Assembly (NCBI GenBank): GCA_018398765.1
Contig: JAHBMJ010003437.1
Span: 64,096-90,832, forward strand
Direction of reading: 5' to 3'
Source of the DNA: Chromera velia
Lineage: Eukaryota; Sar; Chromeraceae
DNA: 26,737 nt
The notes beneath the pieces were generated by a model. That model searched no databases. It was given only the letters and a program-made list of their open reading frames with translations, and was not told the origin of the DNA. Shown here in pieces: positions 20,074-26,737 of this stretch; the stretch's first letter is position 1, and each line of letters opens with the position of its first letter. Made by a program: the position numbers and the translations under genes.

Positions 20074-20195
20074 TTGTCTCTCCGTCTCTCTCTCTCTCTC
20101 TCTCACTCTCTCTCTCTCGCCCCCTCCCCCCCCCTCTCTCTCTCTCTCCAACTTCCTTCCTTTCTTGTTTCCTTCCTCCCTCCCTCCCTCCCTCC

Positions 20196-20226
<31 letters not shown>

Positions 20227-20515
20227 TTATTCACCCATCCATCCATCCATCCACCCATTCCTTCCTTCCTTCCTTCCTTCCTTCCTTCCTTTCTTTCTTT
20301 CTGTCTGTCTTTCTTTCGGTCTGTCTTTCGGTCTTTCTTTCGGTCTTTCTTTCTGTCTTTCTTTCTTTCTTTCTTTCTTTCTTTCGGTCTTTCCTTTCCT
20401 TTCCTTTCCTGCCTTCCTTCCTTCCTCCCTCCCTCCCTCTCTTTCTGTCTTTCATTCATTCATCCATCCATCCATTCATCCATTCATCCATTCATTCGTC
20501 CATTCATGCATTCAC
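20074..20515 (+). repeat. Long polypyrimidine microsatellite tract
   Basis: About 440 bases of almost pure C/T on this strand: (CT)n, then CCCTCC blocks, (CTTT)n, (CCAT)n, (CCTT)n, CTTTCGGT-type units and (CATT/CATC)n. Such purine/pyrimidine asymmetry can form triplex DNA. Open frames in it are artefacts of period-4 repeats lacking stops. Confidence 0.95.
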
Positions 20516-20877
20516 AATCAACGGATCTGTCGTCTCTTCTGTCCTGTCTTGAATCTTTCCTTGATTCCTTCCTTCCTTACTTCCCTGGTTTCTTCTTTGC
20601 TTGCCTTCTGCTCAGAATACGTTTCCTCAGCGCGCCGCCGTGGAATGAAGAGAATGATGATGAGAACGATGATTTTCTTCTTATTCAAATTACACTATCA
20701 GAATTGTGAACAGACTTGCGTGAGCACACATCACGCGGAGTAACACAAACCAGTCCAATCAATCGGTTGTCCCTTCGAAATTCTACAAGGCTTCCCTCAC
20801 AGGTGTCTAGACAGGTACTAAGAAAGGGGTCTCTTCTCTTCTAACCCTTCCTCTCTACTCCAGACTAATCGTCCGCT

Positions 20878-21399
20878 TCATGTCTCCTTTTGCCTCTGCA
20901 CTTTTGACGTTTGCTTTTTGGGGTCAACTGGGGGGTCGCTGCTGATCAAAATGATGCCGACCACAATCACGAACGCCCCGACGAACCACTTTCCGTCTAC
21001 CTTCTCTCCAAACGCCCAGCTTGCGAATGCGGCAGAGAAGCAGAAGTTCAAAGCGAAATTCAGGACCGTTGCCTGCAACGCGCTCCACTTTCTCATCGCG
21101 TCGACGTAATACTTCAGCATGAACGAGTTGGTCAAAACTGTCAGACCGAAAAAACACAATCGAAGAACCAGAGAGAGGCCCTTCGAGCAGTACTCGTCTG
21201 CAGCCTTCAAGAAAGGCTGACTGCACGCGTGCGTCACCGACTGGGAGACGAATGAGGACTCGTTGAAATCGAAAGCGAGCTTCCCCCAACCAGACGCAAT
21301 GGTGGCACAAACGCTGCTGACAAAGTTTTCCCAAGGGAACGTAAAGGGTCTCTTGGTGGGTTTGATCCGAGAGGAGGCTGAGCCACCCGTGGGCGGCAT
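20878..21399 (-). CDS. TMEM42/EamA-like small integral membrane protein
   Basis: From ATG at 21399 (MPPTGGSASSRIKPTKRP) the frame gives 173 residues to 20878. It has FVSSVCATIASGWGKLAFDF near the N-terminus, then hydrophobic helices: LRLCFFGLTVLTNSFMLKYY, ATVLNFALNFCFSAAFASWAFGE and WFVGAFVIVVGIILIS, with a hydrophilic charged tail. The pattern N-F-x-x-x-x-x-x-A, then FGE after a helix, and a last helix ending in G-I-x-L-I-S is typical of half-size EamA/DMT transporters, and the layout is that of TMEM42. Substrate and location are unknown. It seems to be a single exon; the frame upstream of the ATG is open a short way (to 21453) but has no earlier ATG. Confident as a family, not as a function. 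Confidence 0.8.
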   Translation of the reverse strand: MPPTGGSASSRIKPTKRPFTFPWENFVSSVCATIASGWGKLAFDFNESSFVSQSVTHACSQPFLKAADEYCSKGLSLVLRLCFFGLTVLTNSFMLKYYVDAMRKWSALQATVLNFALNFCFSAAFASWAFGEKVDGKWFVGAFVIVVGIILISSDPPVDPKKQTSKVQRQKET

Positions 21400-22177
21400 T
21401 ATCGCTGGCTGTTGCTCGTCCAACAGGCCTACAGGGGTAGCGTGCAACACCAATCGGCGCCTGTGAGACTGTCAGGCTCAGTCTGGTCGGCAGTCGAGAT
21501 TGACCCTCTGCAGGTCCATCATCATGAGCGTGACGCAGAGATATTGATCAATTCCCAGCCACTGTCATCATATAGCCAAGCGCTCTGTGTATGCAGCTCT
21601 TCCTGCCTGTCTCACCAATTAAACCAACTTCATGTGCCAGGTCCATGCCAGGTCCAGGATGGTCCAGGTATGGTCCAGGTATGTCCAGGTTGCAACATTC
21701 GGATCATCTTTTTTTTTTTTCATTCCGCGATCATTCCGCGTCGCGCTCCAGAACTGCGGCCCGAGGGGTCCAGGGTCCGGCCCCCCCGCGCGCCGTACGC
21801 CCCCGTCCCCGGCCAGCTAGTCTGACATGCATAGTCTGACACCCGCCGGGGTCTTCAGATTCACATTCATGCAGAAGATTTCAGAAGTCCACCGATCGAG
21901 ACTACAGAATTTGTAACAGAAACCTCATGCACAATCGAATTCATGCAATATTTAATACATGGAGCAGCATTGTGCAACAACCGTGTCTCCATGCAAGTCG
22001 ATATCTTGCCCCCTAGCTGCTTTGCATTCATCTGTTGTGAGTGAGCAGTCAGTCGATGCAGAGAGACGATTCATTTCGATCGATACCCTGACTCACTGAT
22101 TTTCTCCCTTTTCCATGTCTTTCTTTACCTTCTCTGCAATCATGATATCATAGCTTGACAGTGACTCACTGGTCAGA
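21400..22177. other. Intergenic stretch between TMEM42-like and DTW genes
   Basis: Divergent 5' ends face this 778-bp region. It holds decamer repeats of GGTCCAGGTA type (21639-21690), a poly-T run (21709-21719), a GC-rich patch (21745-21815) and a TAGTCTGACA direct pair (21819-21841). No gene is supported. Confidence 0.5.
21636..21690 (+). repeat. Tandem GGTCCAGGTA-type decamer repeat
   Basis: Four to five imperfect copies of a 10-11-base unit containing GGTCCAGG in the shared upstream region of two divergent genes. Confidence 0.7.
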
Positions 22178-22816
22178 ATGGGCAGACACCAGTGGAAGGA
22201 GCAGTTCCGCGTGTCCGCAGAAGACTACCGCAGTGGCCTTCCCGAAGACGAGAAAGAGAGACAGGAGTACATAGCACGTGTCCGTCTCTATCCCTCCCTG
22301 GAAAGGCTCAAGAACGGCCTCCTCTGCCCCAACTGTCTACTCTCGCTTTCGCCCTCTTTATGTGTCTGCGCGCAAGTGAAACATCTGCGGGAAAATATGT
22401 TGAAACTTCTGGAGAGGCGGGAGGTTCATGAGACACCGCGTCTCGTTCCCTGTCCTCCTATTCGAATTCACCTGGACATCGTGATGCACCACGCGGAAGT
22501 GTTCAGAGGCTCGAATTCGGGGAAGCTTCTCCGCATGCTTCTGCCGGGCTCTACAGAAGGTTGGTATTCTCTCATGTTCTTGTATTTGCCTCCGCCTAGC
22601 CAGTGTGTCTGTATCTATTTGACACGTCGGGTGTCAGTTTCACAAAAGAGTTTGATCTGGAAACGGCCGGACAAAAGAGACGACGGTACTAAGAAGAGGA
22701 GACGAAAAGGGGAAAAAAAAAACAGACGGGACCGAACGACACTGTGGTGGGGAAACGAGGTGACCGTGGAAGGGTTACTTCGTTTCGCTTGTGCATCAGT
22801 TCTCTGTCTCTCTCTG

Positions 22817-22870
<54 letters not shown>

Positions 22871-22935
22871 TGTGTGTGGTGTGCGTGTGTGTGCGTGTAA
22901 GTGTGTGTGTAAAAGTGAGTGTGTAANAGAGAGAG

Positions 22936-22972
<37 letters not shown>

Positions 22973-23092
22973 GTGTGTGTAAGTGTGTTTGTTTGTTTTT
23001 ATGTGTGGAAGTGTGTTTGTGTGTTTTTGTGTGTGGAAGTGTGTAAGTGTGTGTGTGTAAGTGTGTGTGTGTGTGTGTGTGTCTGTGTGTGC

Positions 23093-23176
<84 letters not shown>

Positions 23177-25275
23177 CCTCCTTTCTGCCCTCTTTTCTTC
23201 CTGCTCTTCTTTCTTCTTTGTTCCATCTTTTCTTCCTGCCTTTCTCCCTCCCTTTGTTCCTTTCTTCCTTCCATTGTCCTTTAAATTGAAGTCTTTTATT
23301 TCTCCTGTTCATGTCCCAACGATCGAATGCATTTGTGCCTGCAGATAGCGAGAGACCGGGTGAGAGCGCAGCAGAGCAAGAAGCGCAAGGAGGGAAAGAA
23401 CTGTTCCTGTACAGTAGCAGCCACTGCCCTCTCTCCTTGAAGGGTTCCGAAGAGCAGAGCCTCCGCCACCCGGTGGTTGAAAGAGGGGGGGAAGCCTCGG
23501 AGTCGCAGAGTCGGACTGAGTCGGAAGTGCAGCAAGAGGATGGGCAGGGGGCACCAACGGACGGGCGAAAGGAGGGTGAGGGGAAGAAGGATAGCAGCAG
23601 ACAGTCACTGCGTCCAGTTCTCTGCTCGACCACATATGTAGTCCCTGTGGACGATGACGCCCTGTCTGAGAAGGTTCGGGCCTGTGGGGGCACGGCAGCC
23701 GTGTTATTTCCATCCGATTCATCCGTCTCCGTCTCCGAGTGGCTTCACGGGGCGGGTGAGACAAAAAAAGAATGGGGGGGGGGCGGTGTGGAAGGGATTG
23801 AGGGACAGGAAAGAAAGACAGAGACAGAGAAGGAAACGGAAGAGGAAAATGAGAAAGAGAAGAAGAGCCGTGTTCTCAACGCCACAAAAAAAGCAACGGT
23901 CACTGCTCAGTTCTTTGACAATGAATGTGGGGTTTCAGAGTCCCTTCCAGACGAAAAATTGACCGAGAACTCTGAGCAGATCAGTGTCGGTCCTCATCAT
24001 AAAGTTACGAAAATGTCGATCCCCTCCTTTGAAAAGGGTGGAAACACCCCTTCTTCTTCTTCGTCTTCTTCTTTGTCTTCTTGCTCCGGCACTGCCGATG
24101 AGTTTGTCCTCTTTCTCTTGGACGGCACATGGAACCAGGCTCGGCATATGCGACACAGACACGCGGCCTTGAGGGGCCTTCCTTCTGTCTCTCTGTCGCT
24201 GTGCTCAACAGGCAGCGGTGAGGGCATCGAGGAGCGTCATGAAAGAGATGGTGTGAGCAATCTGGAGTCCGACTTGGTTGAGGGTGGTGGGGGTGGGAAC
24301 AAAGGGAAGAAGAATGGATCCCCCTCAGATAGGTTGGTATCTGAGTTTCTCCTGAGAAGACAAAGTGCGAGGGGCCGAATTTCCACAGTGGAGGCCGGAT
24401 GGCTTTCCCTCGAAGAAATGGCTTCGGCAATTTCTCCTACGCTAGGCTCTGCTGCAGATTCTCTGGCAGTGCCCCTACAAGCAAATTATGCACCCGACTG
24501 CCGGCCCCCCTGTCCGTCTCCTTCCATACCTGACGGCGTGCCCGTAGGGTCCAATTGTGATTGTGGGAATGTGAAAGAGGGGTCGGGTGGGTCGCCTTCT
24601 AGCTCAAGCTTCTCTTCCCCTGACACTGTGCCCCCTTTGCACTCTGCTCATCTCATCTCTCAGTCTGCTTGTTCAGCAACAGTGGACGGGGAAGCCTCCC
24701 GCGTCTGCGTGTCTGTTGAGGAGCCTCTCGGGGAGATTGGCGGATGGAGGGGGGAGGTGGAAGGGAGGTGCGACGACTTCGGAGGGTCAAAAAGTCTCCA
24801 TAAAACAGTCGTGCGTGCTTACGCCACGCTTTCAGAAATCCTCCTCCAAGCCTCACAAGTCTTGCAAGAAGGGTTGAGGTTGCTGCAGGACCGCATGCTT
24901 GGAAACCATCAGTTTGAGGTCTCTCGGCCTTCACGCAAACCCCCCTCCGATCATGAGGAAGTGCCCTCCTCCTCGTCCTCCTCCTGTCTGAGAGGAGGGC
25001 AGAGAGCCGAGTTCGCTGGGGACTCTCGTGCAGCAAGCGCGCGGCCTGAAGAGGGAGGAAGCAGAGAGAATGAAACGAAGACCGGGAAAGGCATAAACGG
25101 ACACCCTAGGAAGACCACAAAACTTGCAAGATCGACCAAAGCAGAGACAAAGACGAATGATGATTCCACTTCTCAACAACCCCAGTTTGTGATTGTGCCG
25201 CTCCGCAATATAAGAGAACAACGAAATAAGGACCGATTGAAAGAAGTAGAATTCACCGCTAGATTCACCGACTAA
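22178..25275 (+). CDS. DTW-domain tRNA-uridine aminocarboxypropyltransferase (two exons)
   Basis: Exon 1 (22178-22559, [20 protein letters not shown]) has the zinc-type CPNC...CVC motif and [20 protein letters not shown] with the family's H-x-x-E and N-(T/S)-G motifs. It ends in phase 1 at GTTGGT. Exon 2 starts at 23345 after CTGCAG, joins in phase as STE-DSERPGE, and runs to TAA 25275, about 770 residues in all. It contains [16 protein letters not shown], the DTW signature DGTW at 24121-24132, and the [18 protein letters not shown] segment typical of the family. These enzymes transfer the aminocarboxypropyl group of S-adenosylmethionine to uridine in tRNA, giving acp3U. The protein is far longer than the usual 200-350 residues because of Glu/Gly/Ser-rich insertions and a Ser-rich, basic tail. 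An extended C-terminal helical stretch begins near [16 protein letters not shown]. Confidence 0.85.
22804..23176 (+). repeat. CT/GT/GA compound microsatellite inside the DTW-gene intron
   Basis: (CT)n from about 22804 changes at 22853 into (GT)n with GA interruptions, AAGTGTGT blocks and one N (22927). It fills most of the 785-bp intron 22560-23344. Six-frame frames here are repeat artefacts. Confidence 0.95.
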
Positions 25276-26007
25276 AAGGGGTATCAGACCGGGTGTTTAA
25301 CCTCCTGGAGAACAGCATATCATTATCAACTTTATAGATCAGTGCTCACGACCTTATAAGGTTGACTAGCCATGGATGACTTGACTAAAAGGTTAAAATA
25401 TAAGAATTTAGATGAAATCATATCAAAATGTCCAGCTTTATAATTATTATGAGTGTCAGTCAGACTGATATGAGACTGTAACCTAGACTATGAATAAGGC
25501 TAGGAATTAGGCTCACCTGGGGGGAGCCTCACCAGCTTTAAGTTCAACTTTTTAAAGTTTTTTTATTCAGATTATAAATTAATTAATACTTGAATTACTA
25601 TTTTATATACGATCTCATACAACTAAAGTTTAAATTTCAGATTATAAATTATCGCCTTTGAATACTTCTAGATTACTAGTTAGATTGCCCTATACAGTTA
25701 ACAATGACTCAACACCATATGAAGCAGCCTCGCTCATGCGCAAGCACGTCTTGCCAAAAGTGGAAGAGTTTGACTGTGAGAAGAAATGTAGTTATGAAGC
25801 CAATTGCCAAATGTTGCCAAGTTAAGGTCCATCATTCAACAATCTGCCTTACATACTGTGACTTACCAAACCCTGCAAAAAATGTTAGAAAAATGATAGA
25901 AAAGTTGTTAAAAAAGTGATAGAAAACTGATAGAAAGTGATAGAAATTCAAATTTCTAACATATTAGAAATTTGAGTTAAATTTCTAACATTTTTCGCAA
26001 TTTCTAT
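25276..26007. other. AT-rich stretch with repeated TGATAGAAA units
   Basis: No supported gene. A 71-residue frame at 25704-25919 (MTQHHMKQPRSCASTSCQKW) has Cys/His residues recalling a decayed BED finger, without full spacing. From about 25880 to 26007 TGATAGAAA and TGTTAGAAA units alternate with their complement TTTCTAACA, so the stretch can form hairpins. Confidence 0.4.
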
Positions 26008-26209
26008 CAAATGTTAGGAATATTAGAAAAGTGATAGAAAAGTTGTTATAATTGACTATAATGCTAGACGTCTATTTAGCATATAATTTAGGGCCGATGG
26101 CGATGGCGCAAATGTTAGGAATATTAGAAAAGTGATAGAAAAGTTGTTATAATTGACTATAATGCTAGACGTCTATTTAGCATATAATTTAGGGCCGATG
26201 GCGATGGCG
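26008..26209 (+). repeat. Perfect tandem duplication of 101 bp
   Basis: Unit 1 (26008-26108) and unit 2 (26109-26209) are identical by eye, beginning CAAATGTTAGGAATATTAG and ending GGCGATGGCG. The copies abut exactly. Confidence 0.93.
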
Positions 26210-26357
26210 TATGATGATGATGATTGAACTCAATAAACTGTCAGTATGGTATAAAAAGCATCATAAATTATATAAACATACAAAAACCTTTAATATAAAA
26301 GTTATATACTAGAGGCTCACACGCTTTCGTCTATGGGTCGGGTGGGGAGGATGACTA

Positions 26358-26580
26358 GTCGGAATAGTGGGAATAGTCCACTATTCCAACTATTCCACTA
26401 GGGAATAATAAAAAAAAAAATAGTATCAAAATTTTTCAAAACATGTTAAAAATGTCTAGTATCATTTAAAAACCATTTAAAACGTTTTTGAAAAGAATTT
26501 CAGTTTTTTTGATCTTTGAATAGTATAATCTCTGGAAAAGGGAATAGTAGACTATTCCACTATTCCAACTATTCTCCAGG
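26358..26580. repeat. Palindromic GGAATAGT/ACTATTCC repeat clusters
   Basis: Two clusters, 26360-26406 and 26538-26576, are built from GGAATAGT and its complement ACTATTCC, each containing ACTATTCCACTATTCCAACT-like strings. Each cluster can fold into hairpins. The DNA between is AT-rich. No coding support. Confidence 0.65.
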
Positions 26581-26737
26581 ATGAAGTATTGGCACCTACG
26601 CTGCCAATCCATAGGCGTTTGACGAACAGCCTGAGGTCTATTGTGCAGATACATCAAAGGAGATCTTTTCTTATCAGGTGATGTACCAATTCACCCAAAA
26701 CCGAAAATCTTGCGTGTCTTTCATTTGTTGTCTCTGA

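Noticed and set aside
20103-20743. Long open frames on both strands in the pyrimidine tract
   Set aside because: They are made of period-4 and period-2 repeats (SFLPSFL, KERKKER patterns) that lack stops; not genes.
22689-23284. Open frames of CVCVCV and HTHTHT type
   Set aside because: Products of GT/CA microsatellites inside the intron of the DTW gene.
25880-26209. CRISPR-like array in the AT-rich repeats
   Set aside because: Units are tandem or inverted without unique spacers; the genome is eukaryotic.

Overview
The window looks like nuclear DNA of a protist or alga. Coding blocks are short and bounded by GT-AG intron signals with polypyrimidine tracts. Introns and intergenic stretches are rich in GT, CT and CTTT microsatellites and in AT-rich filler. 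Proteins carry Ser/Gly/Glu-rich insertions, and one region is a large tyrosine-recombinase retrotransposon. A chromerid-like or other alveolate genome would fit, but this is an impression and not a determination. Two single-base N gaps (1037, 22926-22927 area) and one 14-N gap (13317-13330) mark it as a draft assembly. No tRNA, rRNA or CRISPR array was seen.

Left part (1-7000): the last exon of a gene that starts outside the window (366-605), a broken BED-type zinc-finger relic (about 1435-1650), then exons of an unrecognised plus-strand gene (2303-3532, 4013-4802). From 4803 to about 7000 nothing could be supported.

Centre (7072-19337): a minus-strand RING plus TRAF-type zinc-finger gene (8801 down to 7072) and a plus-strand nucleotidyltransferase gene resembling the OAS/CD-NTase group (exons between about 17804 and 19337) face away from each other. 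An 8.3-kb DIRS/PAT-like YR retrotransposon (9030-17360) lies between their 5' ends. The element has a spliced gag-like ORF, an RT/RNase H ORF crossed by the assembly gap, and a tyrosine recombinase with all catalytic residues. Its repeat layout is A1 ... B1-A2-spacer-B2-A3(inverted). It therefore has terminal inverted repeats (A1/A3) as DIRS elements do, and also a split direct repeat (A1 ... B1-A2 ... B2) as PAT/Ngaro/TOC elements do. The host genes were probably a divergent pair a few hundred bases apart before the insertion.

Right part (19338-26737): an approximately 440-bp polypyrimidine tract, a minus-strand TMEM42/EamA-like small membrane protein (21399-20878), a two-exon DTW-domain tRNA-uridine aminocarboxypropyltransferase (22178-25275) whose intron is almost entirely GT/GA/CT microsatellite, then AT-rich DNA with a perfect 101-bp tandem duplication and short palindromic repeats.
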